Source: Mesorhizobium sp. L2C084A000
GTDB taxonomy: Bacteria; Pseudomonadota; Alphaproteobacteria; Rhizobiales; Rhizobiaceae
Reading direction: 5' to 3'
NCBI RefSeq assembly: GCF_000502875.1
Contig: NZ_AYWX01000004.1
Location: forward strand, 163,442 to 227,441
DNA length: 64,000 bases
Numbering within the stretch: position 1 is the stretch's first letter; each line of letters begins with the position of its first letter. This document shows, in pieces, positions 26,990 through 36,508 of this stretch. The notes below the pieces were generated by a model. It saw nothing but the letters and a program-made list of their open reading frames with translations. It was not told where the DNA came from and ran no database searches. Both the position numbers and the translations under genes were made by a program.

Positions 26990-27955
26990 ATGGCCGGGCA
27001 CGGCGGCTCAAAAAAGGTGATCTACGCGGCGCTCGCCGGCAATTTCGCCATCGCGCTGACCAAGTTCGCCGCCGCCGCCTTTACCGGCAGTTCGGCGATG
27101 CTGTCGGAGGGCGTGCATTCGCTGGTCGATACCGGCAATGGCGGCCTGCTGCTCTACGGCATGCACCGTGCCGCCCGCCCGGCCGACCGGACGCATCCCC
27201 TCGGTCACGGCCGGGAACTCTACTTCTGGAGCTTCATCGTCGCGCTCCTCGTCTTCGCGCTGGGCGCCGGCGTGTCGTTCTACGAAGGCGTGATCCATAT
27301 GATGGCGCCGGAGCCGGTCGCCAACGCCGAGGTGACCTACATCGTGCTCGGCCTTTCCTTCCTGTTCGAAGGCAGTTCGTGGTGGGTGGCGCTGAAAGAG
27401 TTCCGCCAGCAGAAGGGCAAGCAGGGCTGGCTGCGGGCGGTGCAGTCGAGCAAGGACCCGAGCGTCTACACCGTGCTGTTCGAGGACAGCGCAGCACTTC
27501 TCGGCCTGATCGTCGCGTTCGCCGGCATCCTGGCGGCGGAAGTTCTGGAGATGCCGGAACTCGACGGCGCCGCCTCCATCGGCATTGGGCTGATCCTGGG
27601 CGCGACGGCAATCTTCCTGGCCCGCGAAAGCAAGGGCCTGCTGATCGGCGAGCCGGCCTCGCTCGAGGTGCAGATGAAGGTGCTGGCGATCGCCCAGCAG
27701 GATCCGGCGGTGCAGCGGGCGAACGGCGTCCTGACCGTCCATATGGGGCCGGCAGAGATCGTCGCCGGCCTGAGCATCGAGTTCGAGGACCATTTGACGG
27801 CGCCCGAGATCGAAGCTTGCGTCGAGCGCCTGGAGGCGCAGCTGAAGAAGGAGATGCCGGAGATCACACGGCTGTTCGTCAAGCCGCAGACGTCAGGCAC
27901 CTGGGAGCAGCGGCGCAGGCTGATCGAGAACGCATCCGATCCGGCTCTGGACTAG
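26990..27955 (+). CDS. Cation diffusion facilitator (CDF) family metal transporter
   Basis: 321 residues. Six membrane spans are expected; the metal-site motif in the second is HSLVD (EGVHSLVDTGNG), followed by the conserved HPLGHGRELYFW. Span five carries FEDSAALLGLIV. The C-terminal cytoplasmic domain has VLTVHMGPAEIVAGLSIEFE. CDF proteins export Zn2+, Co2+ or Fe2+ in exchange for protons. The extra WRAL-type insertion after span four (KEFRQQKGKQGWLRAVQSS) is characteristic of a bacterial subgroup of unknown preference. Single gene, ATG at 26990. Confidence 0.9.
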   Translation: MAGHGGSKKVIYAALAGNFAIALTKFAAAAFTGSSAMLSEGVHSLVDTGNGGLLLYGMHRAARPADRTHPLGHGRELYFWSFIVALLVFALGAGVSFYEGVIHMMAPEPVANAEVTYIVLGLSFLFEGSSWWVALKEFRQQKGKQGWLRAVQSSKDPSVYTVLFEDSAALLGLIVAFAGILAAEVLEMPELDGAASIGIGLILGATAIFLARESKGLLIGEPASLEVQMKVLAIAQQDPAVQRANGVLTVHMGPAEIVAGLSIEFEDHLTAPEIEACVERLEAQLKKEMPEITRLFVKPQTSGTWEQRRRLIENASDPALD

Positions 27956-28017
27956 CGCTGCGCCATTGCCTCACGGTCTTCCCCCGCTAGGATTAAAGGG
28001 ACTTTGGAGGAGCGAAG

Positions 28018-28422
28018 ATGAAAATCGACGGCGGCTGCCATTGTGGCGCCATCACCTACGAGGCGGAGGTCGACCCGGAGAACACCGGAATCTGCCACTG
28101 CACCGATTGCCAACAACTGACCGGAACGGCTTTTCGCGTGACCGTGGGCGCGCCGGAAGGCCACTACCGGATCACCAAGGGTGCGCCAAAGGTCTATATC
28201 AAGACAGGATCGAGCGGCGACAAGCGCGCGCAGGGCTTTTGCGGCGAGTGCGGCTCGCATCTCTACGCGACATCGGTTGGCGACGGGCCGAAGGTTTATG
28301 GCATCCGGGTCGGCACGGCGCGGCAACGTGAACAGCTGGTCCCGAGACGGCAAAGCTGGCACCGCTCGGCGCTGCCCTGGTTGCCGGAATTCCCAGGTAT
28401 GACGACCAAGGAAGAGCAGTAG
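28018..28422 (+). CDS. GFA family protein (Mss4-like zinc fold)
   Basis: 134 residues, with GGAGGAGCG just before ATG 28018. Zinc-binding cysteines are in CHCGAITYEAE, ICHCTDCQQLTG and FCGECGSHLY. The family is named after glutathione-dependent formaldehyde-activating enzyme, but most members are of unknown function and that activity has been questioned. The C-terminal WHRSALPWLPEFPGM is typical. It converges on rmuC. Confidence 0.88.
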   Translation: MKIDGGCHCGAITYEAEVDPENTGICHCTDCQQLTGTAFRVTVGAPEGHYRITKGAPKVYIKTGSSGDKRAQGFCGECGSHLYATSVGDGPKVYGIRVGTARQREQLVPRRQSWHRSALPWLPEFPGMTTKEEQ

Positions 28423-28442
28423 GGCGGATCCGGCGCTGCTGC

Positions 28443-29714
28443 TCAGTCGTCGCCTTCGACGACCCTCAGCCTGAGCTGCCCGGTTTTCGAATCGGCAACG
28501 CGCGCGCCAGTATCGACTTTCGCGGCGGGAGCCCGTGACGCTGCGTCCGCGGCGGCATCGCCGTCGGGCTGCGCGCCGAACTCCAGCGCTTCGATCTTCT
28601 GGCCGCGCTTGGTGACCTTCGACGTCGAAACCAGGATGTCGTCGATGTCCTTGGCCGACTGGCCGAAATGGACCTGCAGCTTGCGCACCCGCTCATCGAC
28701 ACGCGCGACATCCTCCATCAGCCGAATGACCTCGCCCTGGATCAGATGCGCCTGTTCGCGCATGCGGGCATCCTTGAGGATCGCCTGGATGACCTGGATC
28801 GACAGCATCAGCAGCGACGGCGAGACGATGACGATTCGGGCACGGTGCGCCTTATGGACGATCGCCTCGAAATTCTCGTGGATCTCGGCGAACACCGATT
28901 CCGACGGCACGAACATGAAGGCCGTGTCCTGCGTCTCGCCCTGGATCAGGTATTTTTCCGAGATATCGCGGACATGGATCTCGATGTCGCGGCGGAAGGC
29001 CTGCGAGGCGGCCTTCTGCAGGTCGGCGCCGTCGGCGGCGCGGATGGCATTCCAGGCCTCGAGCGGAAACTTGGCGTCGATGGCCAGCGACGGCGCGCCG
29101 TTCGGCATCTTCACCAGGCAGTCGGGACGGCTGCCGTTCGACAGCGTCGCCTGGAATTCATAGGCGCCATGCGGCAGGCCGTCGGCAACGATCGCCTCCA
29201 TGCGCGACTGGCCGAAAGCACCGCGCGTCTGCTTGTTGGAGAGGATCGCCTGCAGCTGCACGACCTGGCCGGCGAGCGATTGGATGTTGCCCTGCGCGAC
29301 ATCGATGATAGCCAGCCGCTCCTGCAACTTGGCCAGGCTCTCATGCGTGGATTTCGTCTGCTCGGTCATGGTCTGGCCGAGCCGGCCGGTCATGGCGTCC
29401 AGGCGCTGGCCGATCGATTGCGTCAGCTCCGCCTGCCGTGCGCCGAACACTTCGGCAATGGCGCCCATGCGACCCTGCATTTCGGCCTGGCTTTGCAGAA
29501 TTCCGGCCATCCGCGCCTCGGCATCGCGGGCATGATCGGCGGCTTCCGCAGCCGCCACGGCGCGCGCCTTCGCCGACCGCCACAGCGCAATGACCAGCGC
29601 CACGAACAGGGCCAGAAACAGCAAAGCGCCGAAGGCCAGCGCATGGCCGAGCGTGATGGTTGTGGCGCCAAGCCGGGCGACAGGCTCCGAAAGGATGGTG
29701 CTCAAATCATTCAT
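28443..29714 (-). CDS. rmuC: DNA recombination protein RmuC
   Basis: 423 residues from ATG 29714. An N-terminal membrane span (HALAFGALLFLALFVALVIA) is followed by a coiled coil of roughly residues 50-150 and the RmuC nuclease-like domain with RGAFGQSRMEAI, KMPNGAPSLAIDAKFPLEAW, FMFVPSESVFAEIHE and VIVSPSLLMLSIQVI. RmuC proteins limit recombination between short inverted repeats. The gene is divergent from def, which is a frequent rhizobial arrangement. Confidence 0.92.
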   Translation of the reverse strand: MNDLSTILSEPVARLGATTITLGHALAFGALLFLALFVALVIALWRSAKARAVAAAEAADHARDAEARMAGILQSQAEMQGRMGAIAEVFGARQAELTQSIGQRLDAMTGRLGQTMTEQTKSTHESLAKLQERLAIIDVAQGNIQSLAGQVVQLQAILSNKQTRGAFGQSRMEAIVADGLPHGAYEFQATLSNGSRPDCLVKMPNGAPSLAIDAKFPLEAWNAIRAADGADLQKAASQAFRRDIEIHVRDISEKYLIQGETQDTAFMFVPSESVFAEIHENFEAIVHKAHRARIVIVSPSLLMLSIQVIQAILKDARMREQAHLIQGEVIRLMEDVARVDERVRKLQVHFGQSAKDIDDILVSTSKVTKRGQKIEALEFGAQPDGDAAADAASRAPAAKVDTGARVADSKTGQLRLRVVEGDD

Positions 29715-29817
29715 GTGGACAGCATAGACGATTCGCCGCGATAGCACAGATCAAAACGTGAACGAGCCTCATGCCAACCGGTTGACGCTTTTCGCTGGAG
29801 GTCTTACGTGGAACGCC

Positions 29818-30348
29818 ATGCCGATCAAGCCGCTCATCATCCTTCCCGACCCCATCCTGCGCCAGGTTTCCCAACCGGTGGAGCGTGTCGACGCGCCCCT
29901 GCGCAAATTAGCCGACGACATGCTGGCGACCATGTATGACGCACCGGGCATCGGTCTGGCGGCAATCCAGATCGGCGAGCCGCTGCGCTTGCTGGTGATC
30001 GATCTCGCCAAGGAAGACGAGACGCCGGCGCCGCATGTCTTCATCAATCCGGAAATCCTGGAGAGCGCCGATGCGCGCTCCGTCTACGAGGAAGGCTGCC
30101 TGTCGATCCCGGATTATTACGCCGAGGTCGAACGCCCGGCCGCCGTACGGGTCAAGTATCTCGACCGCGACGGCAAGCTGCAGGAGATGGAGGCCGAGGG
30201 CCTGATGGCCACCTGCCTGCAGCATGAGATCGACCACCTCAATGGCGTCCTGTTCATCGACCACATCTCGAAGCTGAAGCGCGACATGGTGGTGAAGAAA
30301 TTCAAGAAGCTCGCCAAGGACAAAGCGCCGGGCAAGCTGGTGGGATAG
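29818..30348 (+). CDS. def: Peptide deformylase
   Basis: 176 residues from ATG 29818. The three metal/active-site motifs are present: [20 protein letters not shown] and QHEIDHLNG with the metal-binding histidines. It removes the formyl group from new N-terminal methionines. Length and the C-terminal basic tail fit alphaproteobacterial enzymes. In relatives def is followed directly by fmt; here a toxin-antitoxin pair lies between them. Confidence 0.95.
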   Translation: MPIKPLIILPDPILRQVSQPVERVDAPLRKLADDMLATMYDAPGIGLAAIQIGEPLRLLVIDLAKEDETPAPHVFINPEILESADARSVYEEGCLSIPDYYAEVERPAAVRVKYLDRDGKLQEMEAEGLMATCLQHEIDHLNGVLFIDHISKLKRDMVVKKFKKLAKDKAPGKLVG

Positions 30349-30413
30349 GGCATGCTCTGTCGGAGCACGGCCCCTCCGATCAGCCTCGGCGGTTCAGCTT
30401 CACGAACCTTCGA

Positions 30414-30459
30414 TTGAAAATACCGACTTGCTGTGATATCAGTGATATCACGTAGGAGG
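30414..30459 (+). promoter_or_regulatory. Promoter with tandem TGATATCA operators for the FitAB-like operon
   Basis: TTGAAA (30414-30419), 17 bp, then TATCAG (30437-30442) form a likely promoter. Two copies of GTGATATCA stand in tandem at 30433-30441 and 30442-30450, each containing the perfect palindrome TGATATCA, and overlap the -10 box. AGGAGG follows at 30454-30459. Such sites are where the antitoxin-toxin complex of VapBC/FitAB systems binds to repress its own operon. Confidence 0.65.
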
Positions 30460-30464
30460 TGTCT

Positions 30465-30725
30465 ATGGGTGACATGCTGATCCGTGGGATCAATCCGGAA
30501 TTGAAACGGCGTCTCGAGGAAAGTGCGCGGCTGAACAGGCGCAGCCTTTCGGAGGAAGCGGTCGTCTTGATACAGAAGGGTTTTGCAACACAATTTGCTG
30601 GCGCCGAAAAAGTCGGCGATCGCCTCTATTCGCTCGTCGGCGATGATCGTTTCACAAGCGACGAGATTCAGGAAATAGCGAGGTCGCGAAGTGAGGCCGA
30701 TCGTGGGCCGCCTGATTTCCGTTGA
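30465..30725 (+). CDS. FitA/VapB-like ribbon-helix-helix antitoxin
   Basis: 86 residues from ATG 30465, with AGGAGG five bases upstream. The N-terminal ribbon-helix-helix DNA-binding motif reads MLIRGINPELKRRLEESARL, then NRRSLSEEAV; the C-terminal part would wrap around the toxin. It precedes a PIN-domain gene with a one- to six-base arrangement typical of antitoxin-toxin operons. It should neutralise the toxin and bind the tandem palindromes upstream. Confidence 0.85.
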   Translation: MGDMLIRGINPELKRRLEESARLNRRSLSEEAVVLIQKGFATQFAGAEKVGDRLYSLVGDDRFTSDEIQEIARSRSEADRGPPDFR

Positions 30726-30730
30726 CCGAA

Positions 30731-31147
30731 ATGATTATACTGGACACCAACGTCATATCGGACGTGCTATCGCGGCAACGGAGCAAAAACGTTCTCAACT
30801 GGTTGAATGGCCAAGAGCCTGCGACCCTTTTCCTCTCCACCATTGTTTTTGCAGAGCTCTATTTCGGAGCCTACCTCGTTCAGGAGGCCATCCGGCGGGA
30901 TGGTCTTCTCCAAAGCATTTCGAGGATCCGGGGCGAATTTTCGGGTCGGATCCTGGTTTTTGGGGATCTGCCCGCAGAACACTATGGCCGCATTGCCGCG
31001 GCAAGACGACTCGCTGGCAGACCTGTCGAAACCAAGGACGCGATGATAGCTGCGATCTGCCAGGTGCACGACGCCACGCTTGCCACCCGCAACGTTCGAG
31101 ACTTCGACGGACTTGACCTGAAGCTGGTAAACCCGTTTGAAGCCTGA
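30731..31147 (+). CDS. PIN-domain ribonuclease toxin (FitB/VapC type)
   Basis: 138 residues from ATG 30731; a TTG at 30722 would overlap the antitoxin stop and add three residues. The four acidic PIN residues are in IILDTNVISD, FAELYFGAY, VETKDAMIAA and TRNVRDFDG. The complete motif set suggests an active Mg2+-dependent RNase that cuts tRNA or other RNA when freed from the antitoxin. It is inserted with its antitoxin between def and fmt. Confidence 0.88.
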   Translation: MIILDTNVISDVLSRQRSKNVLNWLNGQEPATLFLSTIVFAELYFGAYLVQEAIRRDGLLQSISRIRGEFSGRILVFGDLPAEHYGRIAAARRLAGRPVETKDAMIAAICQVHDATLATRNVRDFDGLDLKLVNPFEA

Positions 31148-31190
31148 GCTGACTTCCCGGCGCAGGTAGAGAGAAGGTCTCGGAAGAAAA

Positions 31191-32144
31191 ATGCCCCTTC
31201 GCGTCATCTTCATGGGCACGCCGGAGTTTTCGGTGCCGACTTTGCGCGCGATCGCCGAGGCTGGCCATGAGATATCAGTCGTCTATACCCAGCCGCCGCG
31301 CGCTGCCGGACGGCGCGGGCTGGAGCTGACACCGTCGCCGGTGCAGCGCGAGGCGGAGCGACTGGGCATCGAGGTGCGAGCGCCGGTTTCGCTCAAAGGC
31401 GAGGCCGAGCAGACCGCCTTCCGTGCCTTGCGGGCCGACGTCGCTGTGGTCGTCGCCTATGGCTTGCTGCTGCCGAAGGCGGTTTTGGAGGCGACCCGGC
31501 TCGGCTGCATCAACGGCCATGCCTCGCTTCTGCCGCGCTGGCGCGGTGCCGCGCCTATCCAGCGCGCCATCATGGCCGGCGACCTGGAAAGCGGCATGAT
31601 GGTGATGCGCATGGAAGAGGGGCTGGACACCGGCCCGGTCGGGCTGATTGAAAAATGCGCCATCGAACCCGATATGACAGCCGGCGATTTGCATGATCGG
31701 TTGATGAGCGTCGGTGCTGCCTTGATGGTGGAAGCGCTGGCGCGGTTGGAAGGGAACACCCTGACATTCACCACACAAGCTGTGGAGGGGGTGACCTACG
31801 CCAAGAAAATCGATAAATCCGAGACTCGCGTGGACTGGACTCGCTCAGCAAGTGAGGTCCACAATCATATTCGCGGCCTGTCGCCCTTTCCCGGCGCCTG
31901 GTCGGAGATAGGAATTGGCGGCCGCCGGGAGCGGCTGAAACTGCTTCGCTCGACGCTGTCGCAAGGCCTGTCGCTTTGGGAAGAGTTGGGCGAGTCGGGA
32001 GGAATTCTCGATGACCGGCTGACGGTCGCCTGCGGGGCAGGCGCGATCAGGCTGGTCGAAGTTCAACGGGCGGGCGGAAAGCCCGCTGCCGCGTCGGAAT
32101 TCCTGCGCGGGGCCAAGATCGAAAAAGGACTGAAATTCTCATGA
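31191..32144 (+). CDS. fmt: Methionyl-tRNA formyltransferase
   Basis: 317 residues. The N-terminal formyltransferase domain shows [17 protein letters not shown] and the catalytic [21 protein letters not shown] stretch, with the C-terminal tRNA-binding domain starting around residue 205 ([20 protein letters not shown]). It formylates initiator Met-tRNA. The stop overlaps the start of a GNAT gene (ATGA). Confidence 0.96.
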   Translation: MPLRVIFMGTPEFSVPTLRAIAEAGHEISVVYTQPPRAAGRRGLELTPSPVQREAERLGIEVRAPVSLKGEAEQTAFRALRADVAVVVAYGLLLPKAVLEATRLGCINGHASLLPRWRGAAPIQRAIMAGDLESGMMVMRMEEGLDTGPVGLIEKCAIEPDMTAGDLHDRLMSVGAALMVEALARLEGNTLTFTTQAVEGVTYAKKIDKSETRVDWTRSASEVHNHIRGLSPFPGAWSEIGIGGRRERLKLLRSTLSQGLSLWEELGESGGILDDRLTVACGAGAIRLVEVQRAGGKPAAASEFLRGAKIEKGLKFS

Positions 32145-32647
32145 GCATGATGTCGATACGCGCGGCAACGCCGCGGGATCGCGAGGCCATCCGCCTCGTC
32201 GAGGAACACGCTTTCGGCCAGCAGGCGGAGGCCGGTCTGGTCGACGCGCTGGTGACTGGCGGCAACGCTGTTGCCGAACTGGTGGCGGAAGAGGACGGCC
32301 AGGTGGTCGGCCACATCCTGTTTTCGCGGCTGTTCGTCCAGAATGGCGGCAAGACCTTCGCCGCCGTGGCGCTCGCGCCGCTGGCGGTGGAGCCCTCGTT
32401 CCATGGCAGCGGCATCGGCGGCGCGCTGATCCGCGAGGCGCATATCCGCCTCAGGGATGCCGGCGAAACGCTGGCCGTGGTGCTCGGCGACCCCACCTAT
32501 TACGGGCGTTTCGGATATAGCCACACGCGTGCCGAGAACTTCGAGAGCGAATACCAGGGCGAAGCGCTGCAGGCGCTGGCTTGGGGCGACGCGCCTGACG
32601 CCGGCAGGCTGGTATACGCCTCCGCCTTCACCGCTCTCGCCGCCTAG
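32141..32647 (+). CDS. GNAT family N-acetyltransferase
   Basis: 168 residues, start ATG overlapping the fmt stop. The GNAT acetyl-CoA site is seen as [21 protein letters not shown], with a downstream [22 protein letters not shown] typical of the YhbS-like group. The acyl acceptor is unknown. Translational coupling to fmt may only reflect operon structure. A small hairpin (CCGTTTC/GAAACGG, 32658-32674) and a larger repeat follow the stop. Confidence 0.88.
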   Translation: MSMMSIRAATPRDREAIRLVEEHAFGQQAEAGLVDALVTGGNAVAELVAEEDGQVVGHILFSRLFVQNGGKTFAAVALAPLAVEPSFHGSGIGGALIREAHIRLRDAGETLAVVLGDPTYYGRFGYSHTRAENFESEYQGEALQALAWGDAPDAGRLVYASAFTALAA

Positions 32648-32700
32648 AACAGTCCACCGTTTCATGGAAACGGCGAACTGCTCTACCTCTTTGTTTGAAC

Positions 32701-32744
32701 GCAATTCCGAACGGAAAACCGTTTCACACTTTTCCTCGAATTGC
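32701..32744. repeat. Hairpin repeat with conserved AAAACCG core, copy 3 (stem GCAATTC)
   Basis: GCAATTC (32701-32707) pairs with GAATTGC (32738-32744). Inside, GGAAAA pairs with TTTTCC around the core AAAACCGTTTCACACTTTT. It sits between the GNAT and truA genes. Confidence 0.75.
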
Positions 32745-32768
32745 CCGAGGCGAGAGCTCTAGTCGCAA

Positions 32769-33539
32769 ATGCCGCGTTTTCGCCTCGACATCGAATATGA
32801 TGGCAGCCTGTTTGCCGGCTGGCAGCACCAGGCGGATCAGCCTTCGGTGCAACAGGCGATCGAGCGGGCGATCGAAAAATTCTGCGGCGAAGCGATCAGG
32901 CTGCGCGCCGCCGGCCGCACCGATGCCGGCGTGCATGCGACAGCGCAGGTGGCGCATGTCGATCTCGTCAAGGCGTGGCCGGGCGACAAGGTGCGCGATG
33001 CCGTCAACGCCCATCTGCAGGCGGCCGGGGCGCGCATCGCCATCTTGAAAGCGACGGTCGTTTCCGACAGCTTCGACGCCCGCTTCTCGGCCATCGGCCG
33101 CCACTATCTCTACCGCATCCTAAACCGCCGTGCCCCGGCCGCGCTCGACAAGGGCAAGGTGTGGTGGGTGCCGAAGCGGCTCGACGCCGGCGCCATGCAC
33201 GAAGCGGCGAAAGTCCTGCTCGGACGGCATGACTTCACCACCTTCCGCTCGACCCAGTGCCAGGCCAACAGCCCGATCAGGACGCTGGAACGGCTCGATG
33301 TGAGCCGACAGGGCGACATAGTCGAGGTCAGGGCTTCGGCGCGCTCGTTCCTGCACAACCAGGTGCGTTCGATGGTCGGCTCACTGAAGCGCGTCGGCGA
33401 CGGCGGCTGGAGCGCGGCCGACCTGAAAACGGCGCTCGAGGCGCACGACCGCGCCGCCTGCGGCCAGGTGGCGCCGCCCGACGGGCTGTTTCTCACCGGT
33501 GTCGATTATCCAGTCGAGACGAGCCCGGACAGGCTCTGA
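32769..33539 (+). CDS. truA: tRNA pseudouridine(38-40) synthase
   Basis: 256 residues. The catalytic Asp is in [15 protein letters not shown]; other TruA marks are [18 protein letters not shown] at the N terminus, [16 protein letters not shown] and [14 protein letters not shown]. It isomerises uridines 38-40 in the anticodon arm. Its last 34 bases overlap the end of a convergent membrane-protein gene. Confidence 0.95.
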   Translation: MPRFRLDIEYDGSLFAGWQHQADQPSVQQAIERAIEKFCGEAIRLRAAGRTDAGVHATAQVAHVDLVKAWPGDKVRDAVNAHLQAAGARIAILKATVVSDSFDARFSAIGRHYLYRILNRRAPAALDKGKVWWVPKRLDAGAMHEAAKVLLGRHDFTTFRSTQCQANSPIRTLERLDVSRQGDIVEVRASARSFLHNQVRSMVGSLKRVGDGGWSAADLKTALEAHDRAACGQVAPPDGLFLTGVDYPVETSPDRL

Positions 33540-34141
33540 ACTCCGACATCGTCCGGCACGGTGATGCCGAGCAGCGTCTGCAGGCCGAACAGCACCAGCA
33601 GCGAGGCGATGAACATGCCGACGAAAACGGCGGTGCCGACCGATGCGCCCCTGCCGATCGTGGCGTTGGTCATGCGCCAGGTCAGCACCATCGACAGGGC
33701 AAACAGGAACAGCGACACAAGGCTCGCAGCCTGGCTTGCGGACGACAGGAAAAGCCGGATCAGCGCCGAGGGCAGCATCAGCCAGGCGGTGATGGCCGAA
33801 GCCCAGTTGCTGGCGACGACGTAGTGGACGAAGCGGCCGCCGATGCCGGCGCGCGGCGCGATCAAAGCGAGCGCAACCAGCGGCAGCACCCAGGAGCCGA
33901 TGTCGACCGTCGCCAGGCGCACCAGCATGCTGAAGCGCCCCGCGAAGGCGTCGGGATCGCCGATTTCGTTGGCGATGCCGACCCAGCCGACGATCAGCGC
34001 CGGTGCTGCAACGACAATGGCGAAGAAGGAATTCCAGAAGCCGTCGGCCGATAGGTCGAGCAGGCGCAGGCCGTCGGCCTTGCCGAGCATCAATCGCCAG
34101 GCGCCCGTCAGCGAAGCTTGGGTTTCGTCCGCCGAAAGCAT
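33506..34141 (-). CDS. Uncharacterised multi-span membrane protein downstream of dapE
   Basis: 211 residues from ATG 34141, six bases after the dapE stop, so probably the second gene of that operon. About five hydrophobic spans are visible, for example [50 protein letters not shown] and [20 protein letters not shown] do not recognise a functional domain. It overlaps the 3' end of truA in the opposite strand by 34 bases. Confidence 0.75.
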   Translation of the reverse strand: MLSADETQASLTGAWRLMLGKADGLRLLDLSADGFWNSFFAIVVAAPALIVGWVGIANEIGDPDAFAGRFSMLVRLATVDIGSWVLPLVALALIAPRAGIGGRFVHYVVASNWASAITAWLMLPSALIRLFLSSASQAASLVSLFLFALSMVLTWRMTNATIGRGASVGTAVFVGMFIASLLVLFGLQTLLGITVPDDVGVQSLSGLVSTG

Positions 34142-34146
34142 GCCGT

Positions 34147-35340
34147 TCAGCCCTGTCCGAACCAGTCTTCTATGAAGCGCTGGTAAATTTGCGTCAGCGT
34201 TTCGAGATCGGCAATGGCGACGCGCTCGTCGACCATGTGCATTGTCTTGCCGACCAGCCCGAACTCGACCACCGGACAATAGTCCTTGATGAAACGCGCG
34301 TCGGACGTTCCACCGGAGGTGGACAGCGTCGGCTCCTTGCCGACCGCCGACTTGATCGAGCCGCGCAGCGTGTCGATCAGCCTGTCGTCACGTGTCAGGA
34401 AGACATGGCTCGGCCGGTCGCGCCAGACGAGTTCGTAGTCGACCGGCGTCTTCTTGCCCTGCCGGTACTTCTTGCGCCTAGCCGCCTGGTCGAGCCGGTT
34501 GTGGATCTCGGCCTGCAAGGTCTCATCAGTCCAGGTGTCGTTGAAGCGGATGTTGAAGGTCGCGGTCGCTTTGGCCGGGATGACATTGGTGGCCGGGTTG
34601 CCGACGTCGATGGAAGTGATCTCCAGATTGGTCGGCTGGAAATCCCTGGTTCCCTTGTCGAAAACCGGATGCAGCAAGGCGTCGACCAGGCTCATCAGCC
34701 CGCGCACCGGATTGTCGGCAAGCAAGGGATAGGCGACATGGCCCTGGCGGCCATTGACGGTGACCGCGCCGGACATCGAGCCGCGGCGGCCGATCTTGAT
34801 CATGTCGCCGAGAGCGTCCGGATTGGTCGGCTCGCCGACGACAGAGGCATCCCATTTCTCGCCCCGCGAAGCCGCCCATTCGAGCAGCTTCACCGTGCCG
34901 TTGATCGCGGGGCCTTCCTCGTCGCCGGTGATCAGCAGCGAGACCGACCCTTTCGGACCGCCATTGGCCTCGACATGGCGCGCCACGGCGGCGATGAAAC
35001 AGGCAATGCCGCCCTTCATGTCGACGGCGCCGCGGCCATACATCTCGCCATTGGCGATCTCGGCGGCGAAAGGCGGATGCGTCCAAGCGGCTTCGTCGCC
35101 GACAGGCACCACGTCGGTGTGTCCGGCGAACATCAGATGCGGGCCATTGCCGGAGCGCCTTGCATAGAGGTTTTCGATATCGGGCGTGCCGTCTTCGGAA
35201 AACACCGGCCGATCGACCAGGAAGCCGAGCGGTTTGAGCATCGTCTCCAGCGCGGTCAGCGCGCCGCCCTCAGCGGGCGTCACCGAAGCGCAACGGATAA
35301 GGGCGGCGAGGTTTTCGGCGGGATCGGTCGGCAGCGTCAT
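34147..35340 (-). CDS. dapE: Succinyl-diaminopimelate desuccinylase
   Basis: 397 residues from ATG 35340. It is an M20-family metallohydrolase: the metal-ligand motifs are [24 protein letters not shown] and [13 protein letters not shown] with the catalytic Glu, plus the dimerisation-domain [15 protein letters not shown] and the C-terminal [14 protein letters not shown]. It frees LL-diaminopimelate for lysine and peptidoglycan synthesis. dapD of the same pathway is at 38003-38857, separated by four other genes. Confidence 0.95.
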   Translation of the reverse strand: MTLPTDPAENLAALIRCASVTPAEGGALTALETMLKPLGFLVDRPVFSEDGTPDIENLYARRSGNGPHLMFAGHTDVVPVGDEAAWTHPPFAAEIANGEMYGRGAVDMKGGIACFIAAVARHVEANGGPKGSVSLLITGDEEGPAINGTVKLLEWAASRGEKWDASVVGEPTNPDALGDMIKIGRRGSMSGAVTVNGRQGHVAYPLLADNPVRGLMSLVDALLHPVFDKGTRDFQPTNLEITSIDVGNPATNVIPAKATATFNIRFNDTWTDETLQAEIHNRLDQAARRKKYRQGKKTPVDYELVWRDRPSHVFLTRDDRLIDTLRGSIKSAVGKEPTLSTSGGTSDARFIKDYCPVVEFGLVGKTMHMVDERVAIADLETLTQIYQRFIEDWFGQG

Positions 35341-35467
35341 GGCAAAAGCGATAGTCGAAAGCGCAGGGCCTGTCACGGCCAGACATAGGGGCCAGCGTCA
35401 TGGCTGGCGATACCGCCGATATTATGGTTTTCATGTCTTATAGTTGCGACCCGGCGCGGGCGGCAGG

Positions 35468-36508
35468 ATGGCAGACAAGCACAAACGGATCGTCATAGCC
35501 GGTGCCGGCAGCATCGGCTGCTATGCCGGCGGCTGCCTGGCGCTGGCCAACCGAGAGGTCATTCTGCTGGCTCGGCCTCGCATCGAGGCAGCGTTGCGGC
35601 AGGGTGGATTGCGGGTCAGCGACCTCCAGGGCCCCGATCGCTCGATCAAGCCCGAGGCGCTTGTCGTCACCGCCGATCCGGCCGTCGCCCTGCCGCCGGC
35701 GGACGTGATCCTGGTCACGGTCAAGAGCGGCGCCACCCAGGATATGGCGGACCTCATCAAGGCCCATGCCCGCCCCGATGCCGTGGTGATCAGCCTGCAG
35801 AACGGTGTCGGCAATGCCGACAGGCTGCGCGCTGAACTTGCCGGACGTACGGTGCTGGCCGGCATGGTGCCGTTCAATGTGGTGCAGTCGCCGGACAGCG
35901 AACTGCCGCTGCGCGTTCACCGCGCCAGCGACGGCACGGTAATGGTCGAGGATGGCGACGCCGGCTTGGCCGACCTGCTTGGAGTCGAAGGGTTTGCGGT
36001 CGAAACCCGTGGCGACATGAAGGCTGTGCTGTGGGGCAAGCTGCTGATGAATTTGAACAACGCACTGGTGGCGCTTTCCGGCCTGCCGCTGACGGCCGAA
36101 CTGGCCGATCGGCGCTGGCGGCTGATCCTGGCCAGCCAGATCGACGAGGCGCTCACGGCGATGAAAGCGACCGGCATCGAGCCGGCGCGGATCGCCGGCC
36201 TGCGGCCGGCGCTGCTGCCGAAGGTGCTCAGGCTGCCTGACTGGCTGTTCAAGCTTCTGGCGCGGCGCATGCTGGCGATCGACGCGCAGGCGCGCTCGTC
36301 GATGTGGGACGATCTTCAGCGCGGCCGGCCGACGGAGATCGACGACTTGCAAGGCGCCATCTTGCAGCTGGCGGGGAAGGTCGGCACGCCCGTGCCGACG
36401 GTTCAGCGGATCACCGCCTTGGTGCGCGCGGCGGAAGCGGAGCGGCTTGGCTCGCCGGGCCTGCCGCCGGAGCAGGTTGTTGCACCGGCCGGCCGTCGAT
36501 CAACGTGA
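35468..36508 (+). CDS. Ketopantoate reductase family protein (ApbA/PanE-like)
   Basis: 346 residues from ATG 35468. NAD(P)-binding starts with RIVIAGAGSIGCYAGGCLAL; ILVTVKSGATQDMADLI and VVISLQNGVGNADRL are the usual PanE-like parts, and the C-terminal domain contains the catalytic-Lys region DMKAVLWGKLLMNLNNAL and SSMWDDLQRGRPTEIDDL. Could reduce 2-dehydropantoate or another 2-keto acid; many paralogs in rhizobia are not PanE. Its last 98 bases overlap a gene on the other strand. Confidence 0.82.
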   Translation: MADKHKRIVIAGAGSIGCYAGGCLALANREVILLARPRIEAALRQGGLRVSDLQGPDRSIKPEALVVTADPAVALPPADVILVTVKSGATQDMADLIKAHARPDAVVISLQNGVGNADRLRAELAGRTVLAGMVPFNVVQSPDSELPLRVHRASDGTVMVEDGDAGLADLLGVEGFAVETRGDMKAVLWGKLLMNLNNALVALSGLPLTAELADRRWRLILASQIDEALTAMKATGIEPARIAGLRPALLPKVLRLPDWLFKLLARRMLAIDAQARSSMWDDLQRGRPTEIDDLQGAILQLAGKVGTPVPTVQRITALVRAAEAERLGSPGLPPEQVVAPAGRRST

